Positions 13,156-25,570 of a stretch of DNA of 64,000 bases are shown here, in pieces. A program made the position numbers and the translations under genes. The DNA lies in assembly GCA_020081605.1 (NCBI GenBank), contig JAHREC010000013.1, forward strand, positions 2,852,001 through 2,916,000, read 5' to 3'. The DNA comes from Albifimbria verrucaria. Lineage: Eukaryota; Ascomycota; Sordariomycetes; Hypocreales; Stachybotryaceae. The notes beneath the pieces are model-generated. The model ran no database searches. It had not been told where the DNA came from and worked only from the letters and a program-made list of their open reading frames with translations. Each line of letters begins with the position of its first letter. The first letter of the stretch is position 1.

Positions 13156-16100
13156 AGTGATGGTTGCTGATTCTACAGCTCTTATTCTCCAAGATATGGT
13201 AGCTTTATCGTTACTTCGAAATATGTCCGGAGCAAGGGATGCGTCAGCGGACAATAAGTTGACATGGGAATGAAGTCTCAAGATGTCGAGAATACAATCC
13301 AATCACTTAACTGAAAATCTGGATACACTTAGCTTTGCTAAAGTCTCTACTGGACATAATAAAAGGTTGTTTCTAGCTAAGGGAGCAGAACTATTTTTAT
13401 TTGACAATATATAAATACTTGTGGATGCAGTTACCTGATGTTTGAAACCATGGAAACTGAGCTGCAGTAGCTGAAGTAGTGGCTACTTGAACCTGAACTA
13501 GGATGGTGATTTGATGATGAGAATGGAAAAATGGCTGCTGAGGAATGTTATTCTACGGGAGTACCACGGTCAATGGGGGCATATTGCATTATATGAAAGG
13601 TGTTAGTTGAAATGATTAACAGCCAACTCAAAAACTACTCTTGTAACTAACACATTCATAGTCAGTCTTTGTACTCTTAAACTTGGAAACCCACAAGCCA
13701 TTATTAGTGGCATAGACGTGAAAAGAGCGCTTCGCAAGATGGGTTATGAGGTTTGATGGCGACGGTCAAATCATCGGCGAAACAGGAATTATGCATTATC
13801 CCAAGAAATTGCACAAGTATCGACATCTACACAATTCGTACTAGCGGCTTCTCTTCTGCATGCGTTGAGCGTAACAGGAAGTTTCGGTGCTGAAGAATTG
13901 ACATAGTTGCAGCTGAAGACAATTGGCGCCCGAACTGTGGCTTCCGACTCTATTGGGTTATAACCCTACAGGGACACTCCGGCTTGAGCCTGCGCTGAGT
14001 CGCAGATGGGTTCCAGCAACTCGGTGTAAGGCTGAATAGGCAAATTTGGTGATTTTGTGGCGTCCAGATGGGTCTCATATTAGCCTTGCCTGAAGCCCAG
14101 ATCAAGCCAGCCTCATGTGTCAGCTCTGACTGATGTGTCGTGGCGGCCGCCAGCAGAGCGCATTCAGAACAAACTTTGGAAGCGGTGGAGGTTGAGGCAT
14201 GGGTCACGCTGCACACCTCAATTGGAGAAACTCCTGATCGGGCAATTCATGCATGTCCGGTGTCGTAAGGCAACCATGTCTAGGATGGAACCACCCGGAC
14301 TTCCCACTCTTGCGGCTTGGCAAGGCGTGGGAGGCACATGGGGCCGGATGATCTCAAAGGTGGGGAAAGGTATTCGCATGCCGTGGTTAGAATGCTCCCT
14401 AGTTCGATAATTGCCCGGGAATCTTACATCATGGCGACGAGCGATCGAGGCTCGTCGCCTGGTATGCTGCTTTTGCCCGCAAGCAGGCAGCCCTGGCCAG
14501 GGTACATGGTAGGACCAACAAAGGTATTTGATATGCATGACACGCAATGATTAACAACGGCGTAAAACGTATCAGTTGGTCGCACTGGTTGCCCCAAAGC
14601 GTGCGTGAATGTGCGCTTTGCTTATCACCGCCGGGACTCACGGCAAGCATGGAAGCACATTCGCATTCTTGTCGCAAGAGCTGCTGACTGCATATCGGCT
14701 GCGTTCTGGTGATGCGAACCCATGATGAAGAAAGCACCGCGGAGCCCGCGAGCGCGCAGCTTTCCTCCGTTCCTCGCAGGTTGCTGTCTGTAGGCTAGAG
14801 AGGGGCTTGGGCAGCATCGCAGGTAGAGTCTGGAGGGCCACCGGAGCTTTCCGTCGTCGTGAGTTAGCCGATAAGCCGAAGGTAAGCTCAGAATCTCCAA
14901 CTCGCAGGAAGAGACGGTGATGAATGGTTGCCTCGTAGAGGAGCAGTAAAGAGTGACTATAAATAGAGCCTGGAGAGGATGCGGCGGCTTTAAGAGAAAT
15001 GGCATGTATCGACAACGTTGCTGTCTGGTTGACGCAGGACAATTCATTAGGGAGGGCGGCTGAGACAGGGGCGTCACAAGATGCGCATTAACTGCTCGCC
15101 TACAGAGCGGAAAAAGGCCAAATATGCAGTTTTCGGTGTTCATTTCATCCACACAGAACCTAGATGACGTGCAGAAGTCCCCGTCACATATGAGGGAAGC
15201 AACTTGGCCTGCGTATATGCGGCGTCTAATACACCGCAAACCTCATTACAAAGGTCATTGTTGACGACGAATCCTTGCCTGAGGTGGGTTGCAATAAGCC
15301 TTTACGTGCCAATGCAGTTTGGACAATATGCAGGAGCACATCCTCTTGCGACATGCGGTGCGGAGTGCCCTTGTGGAACACCAAATGGGAGTTCATGTAT
15401 AAGGCAAGTCTCGACAGCAATGTCACCTCCCTTCAATGCCACATCTCTTCGAGTCTGGTGATGCTCTGAAGCGATGGGCCTAGATGTGCAGGGGTCTCAT
15501 ACTTTTGGTTGCCTTCCGGCCCTTGTTTAGGGCTCATTTCACACAATAAGGCAACCAATGCTCCCCACCTTGGCAGACCACCCCTGGTCATCCAATGTCG
15601 ATCTGGACGCCTCTCGGACCGTTCGTGAATGGATCATTAACCGACTGGAATGTTCACTGGTTCAGCCAATCACAAATGTGTCGCCTCGCCAGCCTGTAAA
15701 ACGAGGACCAGGCTTCATGCCATTCTCGACATCACGGCATGGTATGTTGGCCTTCGAACCTTGCCTACGGACCCAGAGTAGCACCAGCTGGGCGGCTCTG
15801 TCTTCTAGGCAACCGCCGCCTTGTCGTTCGCATCTAATAGCCATGCCTGCCTCTGGCGGTCCCGCTGACGTCTGGCCTGTCCTGACGTGATCCCCGCCAC
15901 TCGCTTTTCGTCCGTCAATTCGACCTTGGATATCCTATTTCGTACACCTTTGGATTCACAGCCTTGTCCTGAATTATCCGAGGTAATGTAGATGCAATTG
16001 ACAGGCTCAATTTCTTGATAGCCTCACGGAACACCTTGCCCAGCCCTAGTCCTGCATAAACGGTACGCCTCACCATCCTTCCCGGGCTGTCCTTTGTCAA

Positions 16101-17938
16101 ACCGGCCCCAACGATCCCTCACCGGTTTCAAAGTTGAACCTGCATACTTGTAGCAGGATGCCCCTGTTCCGAGACAGGGATAGGAAGCCCCAAATAGGAA
16201 ATTCCTCTATGGTTGTTGGTTTGTGCCAATATTTCTTTCCTCTTTGGGCCGCGGTCTGTTGGCGGTGTGAACAAGGACACCTGCGTGCGAAATTACTCTC
16301 CAGCCTTGGGCATCTCATCTGTACTGCTACCAACAGCCAAGCACTCAATCCTTCTTTGAATTTAACTCGGTAAATGCTGGGCCAAAATTTGCCTGGGAAC
16401 TTGCAAGTCCTACAGCTGATCGTTCTGATCGCCAATGCCCAACATTGATAACAGTTTCCCATGACAATTATCTTAGAACTCTTCTTGAAGTTTGACCATG
16501 ATAACTTCTCACAAGCCATTGTAGCATTGAACACAATTACAACTCTCAGCAGCCTATCATGTCACTGAACCTTGTGCCAGTCCTGAAAGCTGATGTCTTC
16601 TGAATAGCAAAATCGCACGTATTTTTATTTTAAATAACATATATGGAGGTAAACTCTGGTTCAAACTAGTGTGATTACTCCAGGGATGTGTTGATTGTCA
16701 ATATTTACAGCCCTGATTCCATGAGCTTGAACTTGGTTCCAAGAAGCACAACTCTTAAAACATTTCAAGTACCCTCGACCGAGACAACTTCTTAACTTGC
16801 CAAGATTACGTCGTTGGTCTTCTGTCTCCTTGTGGCAAAATAACCGTTTTCGACATCACTTTGGTCTCGTGACAGTCTCCTAGGCCGCTCTACACCCTGC
16901 AGTCTTACTCCATCGACGGATATGCAGAACTGACGATCTACAGATTACTCGTAAGTAGGCTGAGGGATCTCTTCCATCGCAGAATGGCAATATAAATTTC
17001 TCATTGGTCTCGAGGGTGTGCAGTGGAAATTTGTAATACGGCCGTCAGCACCCGGAACTTTCTAAATTGGGATATTGCCTTCCTGTCTCACAAATCTGCC
17101 AAAGCGCCCGGGTTATATGATGCCTTTTGGGAAAACCTACCGACTTTTGATTGCACAAGACTAACGTCTGACGTGAGAAAATACTTGAATTTTAGGCTTG
17201 CATAACTTTCTTTATTTCGTGTTCAACTATAGAGCTGAAAATTGTCCGAATGAGAATGTGAACTGGCAGCTAACATACATGATCATGTGTGTAAAGGAGT
17301 CGTAAAATCGAGAGACCAGTATACAGCGAGTGAAGGTGAAAAACAATGATTCCAACGCCTGCAATGTATCTTGCAATGTCTACTGGCCGTACCCCAATGT
17401 AAATGCCGACTCAAATGGACGATTTGAAGACGATGCTGAATCGTTCCTACATCTCAACCCTTTGCTCTGATTCAACTTCTTCATTCCAACATATAGCCTT
17501 AAGCGTGATGAGCTTCTGTGCCGATTAGAGAGCAGTAGAACGAACAAGTATCTGTTCATGGGGATGAATCTAGAATCTTTATACTCATTGTCCGACCCTG
17601 TCCCCATTTGGCTATTGTGGGAAACGTATTGCAAGTAACCAAATGCATTGATCTTTGGTTTTGAGGGCCCAGGTTAGGCTAGCCAAGTGCCGTTGCGCTC
17701 CATCCTCCTTGGAGGATGTGAGTTAACCGGTTGCTCCCAATCGCTGATGGCCGCTATTTGACCGTGAAACGGTTGTGCGGTCCAGAACCAGCATCGAGTG
17801 ACATGTATCCGGTGCACGACAGTGTGTTTGGCCTCACTATTGGAGGTTTTGACAGTTGTGTTGAGACGAACTGTCAATGAAGCTTGATCTCTCATGTCAA
17901 GCATCTTGTTTGCTTATCACGCCAATTGACGTGTGGGA
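13156..17938. other. Long stretch without a supported gene
   Basis: Short open frames occur on both strands (for example 14625-15239 and 16097-16534 on minus) but overlap one another, lack recognisable motifs and do not join through good splice sites. Parts around 13350-13650 and 16600-16680 are AT-rich. No transposon ends, tRNA or ribosomal RNA signals were recognised. Confidence 0.5.
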
Positions 17939-20325
17939 TCAAGGTTCGGAGGTGATAACTCCATCCACCTTGACATCATACTTCGCATCGACATCGAACT
18001 TGCGCTCATTCTCATCCCAGACCAGCCACTTGCCAGATTTGGCAATCTTCAGGCCCAGCCATAATATTCTATCTCGTCGGTCATCCACCATAGATGCCAG
18101 CTCGAAATACTTCTCATCCTCATCGATTTTGTCGTCGCTGAACCAGTCAGTCGGAAAGTAATCCTCCGAGTAAACAAGGCCTCGCATTGCATAATCCTCT
18201 GGAAGCGGGCGTGGTAACTCATTCTTATGAGGGCGTGGAAACTCCGAGCTTTCGATGCGGGGCGTGATTCCGCAGGACTGGCTGAGCAGATTTAGCATGA
18301 TGGCGGTAAGTTTCCATGGAAACTCCTTTTCTAGATATGCCATAGCCGCGGGATATTCCGCCATATGTGCAAGAAACACCAAACTTGTGTGCAAGTAAGG
18401 AAGAATATTAAGATCTCCCCACCGCCTTATAACAATCTCATATATTTTCATCGAGAAAGACAACGCTTTCTTGAACCTCTCCCCAGGTACGTTTTCAATT
18501 ATTGCACTGTTACCCATGGAAACGTCCGCCTCATCCGGACGTTGAGCAATCGCTCTCATTAAAACATTAGAGTCAGAACCATATTCGAGAAGTAAACACC
18601 CAAGAGCAATACCGATGAAGTAACTGAAAAGGTTAGCAAAAGAATCGTGGAATCATATAAAGCCATCACTTGCCCTGATTCGGACCATCTCTTGGTGGTG
18701 CGCCCTATGTGGTCATCCAGCAGGCCAAGGAATTTGCTGATTGATGGTTCGAGTTGATCTTGACACTTGCCCGAGATGAGAATCCCGTGGACCGAAACAA
18801 AAGCTGCATCAATATCTTGGAGGCGATTTGCGTTTCCGTTCAGGACCGGATCGAACAGCGTCATGATACTCTCCCTTGCGCTGGGGAAAGGGATGGGAAC
18901 GCAGAGAGATTTGGTGTAATAGTAAAGCTGCTGCAGAGCGTTCGGACGGGCAAGAATGGCCAAGTGATGGTACAACCGCCCAGTCGTAGGTGACTTCTCG
19001 GAGGCTTTGCTGTACCAATACCTCGAAACCCCGTCCACACTTCCCTGTCCCTGATGTCATCGTCTTCAATAGCCATCCTATACCTGCTGAGATCGCCGAG
19101 ACATTCTATCCAGGTTTCCTCGAACGCCGGAACCGTCTCATATAGGAGCGCCATAATGCTGTATGAGAGGTATATGAAGCTAAGCATGTGCTCTAAAGAG
19201 CCGGGAAGCTTATGCCTCAAGAGCTCCAAGAAGGAGTGAATGCCGTGGCGCCACATACGAGCCGGCATGGCGTATTTGGCAGCCAATCGCTTCAGAGCAG
19301 GGCTGGCAGAAGGATGCTGGGACGCCAGAAAGAAGTCGTGATGTTCGTGCAGCAACGTGCGGTGGAGGGCTATTAGAGCCTGCCACTGCTCGTTGCTTAG
19401 GGTGTGGTCGGCATCGGTGTTGGAAGACTGTGCATTATCAACTTCTATGCACTTACTTTCTACCATGACTAGCCCAGCATAGATTCCCTTGACCTCATTG
19501 ATAAGCTGATCTTGGGAAATCGGCCTGGTTTCCGGTTCTTTAACCATTTCCGACACGGATGAATCTTCAGGTGCTTGCTCCGAGGAATCCTGATTGTAGT
19601 GGGGAGGCGGTCTACTTTGGGCGCCGCCGCGCGATGTTTGATGCCTAGAAGGCTGATTTGACTTCATCTGGGGAGTCTTGGTCAGGGGCTCATCACCGGG
19701 ATTCCAAAGCTGGCGTCCGCTGGGGTTCTTGGGGCCGTGGCCGCGGCTGAAGTCACTGATGCTCTCGTTGGGCCTGGCCCGACTCCGGTTTGGAGTTGAT
19801 GGCGAAGACCCTCGTTGTTGGTCAACCGACGGCGGTGGAGAGCATAGCTTCTTTGGACTACGCGTGCTGGGGAGAGAGCTGCGCGGCCATTTCCGGCAGC
19901 AGGGGTTTCAGCGGCAGATGGAGACTGATCCTGAGCAGCCGTGATAGGTCTCTTCTTGCCCGACATTCTCGAGGCCTGTTCCTCACTCAAGCGAGGAGAG
20001 TTGGGATTCCTACGCCTACTAGTTAGAAGGTAAAGAAGGAGGTGGCGAGGAGGATGAGCGAGTGAGTATTTTGGGGGCCGAGGTTGGAGGCTGCTCACGG
20101 TTTCTTGTCACTGGCGACGGCCATGAGTTTGTGCGCGTCTTCGATTTCTGAATCAGTGTTCAGGTTAGGGTGACCAGGCGCATCAGCCTTTACATGGGCC
20201 TTGAAGGATGCCAAGTCGGACTGAGGAAGATCTGCTTTGCATAGCGGACAGCTGGGCCCGCGCCCAGCCGTTTCCTGGCGTGAAGCATTGCGCAGGTATG
20301 TGACCCATCCTTTTGATAAGTCCAT
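17939..20325 (-). CDS. Est1-type DNA/RNA-binding domain protein (SMG6/7-like)
   Basis: Three exons, 20325-20099, 20009-18674 and 18623-17939, give about 749 residues once two single-base breaks are allowed for (C4 at 19029-19032 and G4 at 19685-19688). The N-terminus carries a C2H2-like pattern (CPLC, then two His, spacing C-x2-C-x14-H-x7-H). The middle holds helical repeats, and about residue 420 there is the hallmark GRLYHHLAIL followed by ALQQLYYYTKSL of the Est1 DNA/RNA-binding domain (PF10373) found in telomerase-associated Est1 and decay factors SMG5/6/7. Fungal proteins of this type are largely uncharacterised; a role in RNA surveillance or telomere biology is inferred from the domain. 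The second intron (18624-18673) begins with GC instead of GT. The start is the ATG before DLSKGW, with an 89-bp first intron. Confidence 0.88.
18624..18673 (-). other. GC-AG intron in the Est1-type gene
   Basis: The exon ends CAGG and the intron starts GCAAGT, the favoured form of the minor GC donor class. It ends with TTGCTAACC, a strong branch site, then TTTTCAG. Only this choice restores the frame into YFIGIALGCLLLEYG, which resembles the family at this point. A GT further in would leave the wrong phase. Confidence 0.75.
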
Positions 20326-20882
20326 GGCCGGTTGCGACAGCTTGAAAGTGGCATGGAGGTTGCGGGATAAACGGATAGATAAAGGAAAGGACAAGGGAAA
20401 AAAGTCCGTCGCCTGCCTAACCGCGCTGTCTGCGACGTGCACCGGCCACGCACGTCTCCCAGCGGCGGCTCGTGAAAGTGGCGAAGGCGACACCGAGGCA
20501 GCTGAATCAGAACGATTGAAGGAATGCTCAGGCGCGATGGCCTACGGCTCAGCGTATCCAATGGAGCAGGGTGCGCGGTGCTTTCGCCTGGACCGACAAG
20601 GCAAGGCAAGGTAAGGTCGGGCCGTGACTGACTGTCTGACTGACTGACACACACGAGGATTAGCGAGGGCCCGTGGCTGGGGGCGCGGGCTCTGTGTAAG
20701 CAGAAAAATCTCGTGAAGCCTAGGCAGGCCGATGGCGATGAAGCTGGCAAAGTGGTAGAAATTGGGCAAGCTAGCGGGAAGGTACCTGTAAGGGACCGGT
20801 TCACGACACCTAAGTGCTGATTCATCAGCGCTGGAATCGCAAAAGCTTCAGGTGCTGAGCAGGCCCCTCGCTGGGGTTTCCT

Positions 20883-20933
20883 CCTTCTTCTTCTTCTTCT
20901 TCCTCTTCCACCACCACCACCACCACCACCACC
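20883..20933. repeat. TTC and CAC trinucleotide microsatellites
   Basis: A run of TTC units is followed directly by about nine CAC units. It lies 550-600 bp upstream of the Est1-type start codon. On the minus strand it creates poly-Gly/Arg open-frame artefacts that should not be read as protein. Confidence 0.9.
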
Positions 20934-22570
20934 AACAGCTTGGGCAACAAAGATACTTGGCCGCACCACAATTGCTTTTGCAGAATCGCTCAGATGTGTT
21001 GCCATGCGATGCAGGTCATGAGAGGGCAGGGCGAAACAGGACAGGGGTGAGGCAGCTCCGTAGAGGGGTGAAGGGGTGCGAGAACGGATTTGCTCTTACT
21101 AAAAGTGATTGTTTTGGGGGCCTTACCAGAGGTGGTCGGTTGGTTCGCCCCGTGGTTCGCAAAGTTGCCTTGTTGAGGCTCAATTCGCCCCTGGGACTCT
21201 TCCCACCGCACCCACGATATTCCAAGATTCAGCTTGATTCCCAACGTCCGGAAGAGTTCTCGGCGACAAGTCAAGTCCTCCGTGCAACATCCGGCGCTGC
21301 GGTGGCCTTTGGGACGGGGCTGGCGACGTAGGCTGGCCTTCAATGCAAAGCCAAACACCAGGGATTATGTCGCCGACGTACGTACAACTAAGCTGGCGCG
21401 ATCTGACGAGGGCCGGCGTCTTCCAGCTAGTCGAGCTTGCTGGCAACCGAACCAAACCTGGCAGGGCCGTCCACCCTACTACTTAAACAAAATTGGCCAG
21501 CATCCAGCCTGGGTCGCGGACCAGCACCGTATCACATACAGCCTTGCCAATCTGCAATTATAGCGTCTCCAATTTAAGCTCCTTGATGCATTGAGACGAC
21601 TAGCTGCAGCCCTCCATCTTCATCGTACAGGCCTTTCCGTCTTTCATCGCTCAGGCGTTTTGTAGATCCACGCCTGTGAAGTCTCAAGCCTTGTGCTATG
21701 ATTCCTGTCAATGTCCGTCGGTCGGTGTGAAATGCACAACACACTACTCTCCCAGCCTTTCAACTCCTCATCATCACTGTGCTGTGACAGGATAGCGAGC
21801 TAGAACTGCTACTATATAGTTCTGTAAATACAAACACGCAGGGCTAAACACAACTTCCACGGGGCTAGACTTCATTTTCAATTTACAACTGCTTTCCAAC
21901 TGTCACGATGCCCATCACCTAGTCCATCACATGAACTTTTGGCCTCGGATAGGCCTCTACCCACACCTGTCTTAACTGCACGTTTGCCTAGTCACTCTAG
22001 GCTGCTTTGATTCATCCCAAGTAGAAGCACCAGTGTGACATGACCGCGGCCCTCCAGTTGTCCTACCGAGCGTGTTGCTCGCATCGTGCTTCCCGGTATG
22101 AGAGTTTCGGACCGTAGTCATCGTGGATATGGCAGTGTCCTAGCTGACAATTCGAGCCAGTGAAGCGTATGCAATTCTTCGCCCACACAAACAGGTATGG
22201 GCATGTGATGCTCGTAAGAGACTTATTCTCTAATAACTCAATAAATTACCCAAAACCGTGCATTGCTGAAAGTCCCATAATCCATCAGGTATCCCAATCC
22301 TTCAGGATTTCTTTATTGTCTTCACTAAATGTTGCCTTTTCGTTTCAGCTGACACCCGTCGCATCATTATTCTTCTTTCATCTTCCAAACCACTGTCAGC
22401 AACGTAAATATCCGCATGATTTGGCTGCCTCGCCGCAGTGTGACTTAGCACATCTCACCTACAACCACCTCAGCTAAGTCTGATGCCAATGAACTCCATC
22501 TCACTTCCCTCAGCGCGTACTAGAAATCGGCAAAGCCGGCCTGGTACAGAGTGGCATGCTTACAGTTACC

Positions 22571-22680
22571 GTTCCTAGCCCACTGAGCTAGCCATGGCCC
22601 CATGGTGCTAGAGGGCTCGTCATCGTGAGGCTAGGAACTCACGATGTGCTGCGCCGCGATTCGTAAGCCCACGAATACGC
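22571..22680. repeat. Cluster of nested inverted repeats
   Basis: Several perfect or near-perfect stems occupy about 110 bases. GTTCCTAGCC (22571-22580) pairs with GGCTAGGAAC (22629-22638). Inside it, CTAGC-CATGG faces CCATG-GTGCTAG. CATCGTGAG (22621-22629) pairs with CTCACGATG (22638-22646) over an 8-base loop. GCGATTCGT (22656-22664) pairs with ACGAAT-A-CGC (22671-22680). The second and outer stems share bases and would be alternatives. No open frame accompanies them. Confidence 0.6.
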
Positions 22681-25570
22681 TGGCCGCTCAAAGGACCCGC
22701 ATTGACACGAGGACAAAAGAACCATGTTTGATGAAGAATTATCTTGTCTTGGCATACGTTACTGCAGTGCGCCAGGCGCAGCGGACCATTATATCATGCT
22801 GGATACGATGGCAAAGCCCGGCCAGAAACGAAGCCAAGTGTTTTTCTGCCACTCAAATCTATAGCTATTTGGGGGCTAACGGGGACAGCAAGCCAGCCAA
22901 TCAAATAATAAATAGGACGTAAAATTTATAAAATAATTGCTATAGGTTTAGTGTTGGAAGGCTTTTCGTAAACATTCAACTTCCGTGATCTCGCCCGACA
23001 ACCCAACATTCGATAACTTTGCAGTTCACATATCACACTAGTCTCCCAGTAAGTCGACTATCCATCGACTCTACCCGCCCAAAATTCGATACAAGCCATT
23101 TGCAACCATTGGCTGACCTAGCCGCTGGTATTGCTATGAAGCTACTTGTCGCAATCTAAACAATGCCCTGTCTCATGGCAACACACCCACCGGTGAGGCT
23201 CGACATCAGAATTTCGTCATATATCATCTCAATTGATAATTGAGTACATAATACGGTTCATTAACGTCCTTTCTCCTATCCATAAGAAATGGTATATTGC
23301 GTTAGAAATAAAAGTTCTGGCTCAAGTCTGCAAACTTCAACATTCCATAGTTGTTGAGACTCATCACGATAAGGACTCTATAAGAGGTTGAATGCGGACA
23401 ACACTATGCGCACCCATCTCGGATGAGGGTGCATATCAGTTGTTACCTCGAGATTTTTTCGGTCAGGTTCACATGCGCGTACCACTCAAGCAGGCGCATG
23501 CATCATTCTGCACCAAGATGCAATGCTACTCTCAATGTTTGCAATAACCGACGCTTCCGGTTTGAGCCGGTCAAGTTCCGACGCTGATCTCCATATTCTC
23601 GAACCAAATTAGCTGAGGACTCTACGGATCACCGTTGAACATGTACACAGGCGACCAAGCTAGCGGGCAGAACAAGGCAACTTTGGGGACTTCCTGTAAG
23701 CCATTGAGCATTGATGCGCTCACCTATCATTCGGGTCCAGAGTGGTTTCACAAAACCAGGGTTTGCATGCCATTCCTCAAGCCTCAACTTCTTGTTACCA
23801 TGACGGCATGGTGATATCGTGTTAGTACTGCTACACAGTCGCACCAGGCCTCGACCATTTTTACGAATATGACACAAGATGCCGGAATGGTACGATTAGC
23901 TGTAGCTCCCATACGGTTACTGAGGTTTCCGTGTGACAAGCCACGCGAGGAGGGCCTGTTCACTGTGTTACGCACACTACGGCAGCAGGCGTTTCTATTG
24001 TTTGTTTCTAGTTGCATGGCCGGTTAGACACGTAAGGCTACCAATACTTCAGAACGCACTATTGTCTATGTCTCACCCGATAGAGGCATCGTGTCGATTC
24101 GAGAAAAGAATTGTACTGCCACCATCTACACTTATCCGCACCATCTGTCGGAAAGGGACCAGCCCCCCACGTGTGCAACGCCCTCCAGCCTCACTATCGG
24201 GTAGGTCTTGATGACTGTGTGACCTGAAAACAACTGCTTTCTTTTTCATCGATAATACCGGTGGTGAAAATTCTTTCCAACATCTAATAACACACCCCAA
24301 GGATAGCCCTTCCCGATGCGTAATTTCTCTTCTCTCCTAAAATCCCCAAGTTGACCGATTTTGAAGGAGCGGTGTACTCCAACAGGCTATTGGTTGCCCT
24401 GCGCCTGCATGAATACTGTGAAGGCAGATGAAACTGATAAGCCGGCAAGCCACCTCTCCCGCCCCAGTCTGCAACCTGCCTCGAATACTATCCTTGATCT
24501 AGAATGAAGAAGTACAAATAAATGACTTGGCGTGTTTTGTCTATGGAAAAGCAAGCAGGATAATACGAGTGGTCCACGCCAACCGAGTAACAGCGCATAT
24601 GATCCTGGACAAGAAACCGGAATAAGTACTGCCATAGGCTCATAGCGTTCCATTGTTAGTATGGGTGGATAAGGTGTGTGCCATTATTTGCTATTGTTAT
24701 TTATGCAGGTCGATTGTATCGACGCAGCCTTACTGTTTCATCGGGCCTTGCTGCCATGCCATTGTTGGGATTCAATACGACAACTACCGGCAGGAGTTGA
24801 GTTTTCTGATGCAACAAACTTGCTAGCGCCAGGCACATCACTCTGCGAGGTTGGGCTCAACAGTCCGAGGGCAAAGCCACCAGAAAACAAGGCCTTCCCT
24901 GTAGAGGCCGGAAGAGTTACGCGGGCACTTGACAAGGCGGGATTGGGCTGGACATGGGGCCTTTGTGTACCCAATCTGATCATCAGAATAACAAAGCCTG
25001 ACGGAACTTGTTGACTCCATTGTTTATTTACAGGCAGCAGCGGCTCAGCTTCGTCATTGTCCAGGATCAGGTTGTTATTGACACGTGGAAATCTCTGTTG
25101 TCTTTGAAGAAAGCCCTCTTGCCTGAAGGGACCGAGTTCGCCTAAACTGTAAGCGAGTTGTAAAATCAGGCTGGCGAAGCGTCGGATCTCTGCTTGAATC
25201 ACAAACAAGGGCCACGTAGTAGCGGGCGGATAAGAGCCTGTGTTTGCCGCAAGGCGTGGCGATTCGTTTAATCCAGACACTCCAGTGGCGTTACTGTACT
25301 GGTCCTGACATGGCACCGGGAAACTGACTCCCATGCCTGTTGAGCACACCACTCGATGGTTGGATAATCAGCAGTGAGTTGTATTTTGGGAGATCAGAAG
25401 CCCACGACGACATATGCAGTTTCCTCAGCCCTGTACTGCCACATCCACTACCCCAGAGCAGCAAGGACCGAGATACAGTACAGTATATTCCATAAACCGT
25501 AATTCTTACATGCAACTTCACTACACTGAACTCATCAAACGATCTGACAAAACTTTAGAAACGCCCAAAT

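Larger units (their letters stand above)
20326..25570. other. Long gene-free stretch with microsatellite and hairpin cluster
   Basis: The first few hundred bases should hold the Est1-type gene promoter, including an AGGTACCT copy at 20780 and a TTC/CAC microsatellite. Beyond that I see no supported gene. A 204-codon frame on minus (24738-25352) has no family resemblance or splice context. A group of inverted repeats lies at 22571-22680. No tRNA, rRNA or transposon was recognised. Confidence 0.5.

Noticed and set aside
16097..16534. 145-codon open frame on minus, Cys-containing
   Set aside because: No recognisable domain, no partner exons and a gene-poor context.
20190..21005. 271-codon open frame on minus with poly-Gly and poly-Arg
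   Set aside because: It overlaps the first exon of the Est1-type gene in another frame and its repeats come from the TTC/CAC microsatellite.
22580..22610. tRNA D-arm-like sequence on minus (TAGCTCAGT)
   Set aside because: No T-arm or acceptor pairing follows; the inverted repeats there do not form a standard cloverleaf.
24738..25352. 204-codon open frame on minus
   Set aside because: No family resemblance, no splice context and an overlapping open frame on plus; length alone is weak evidence.
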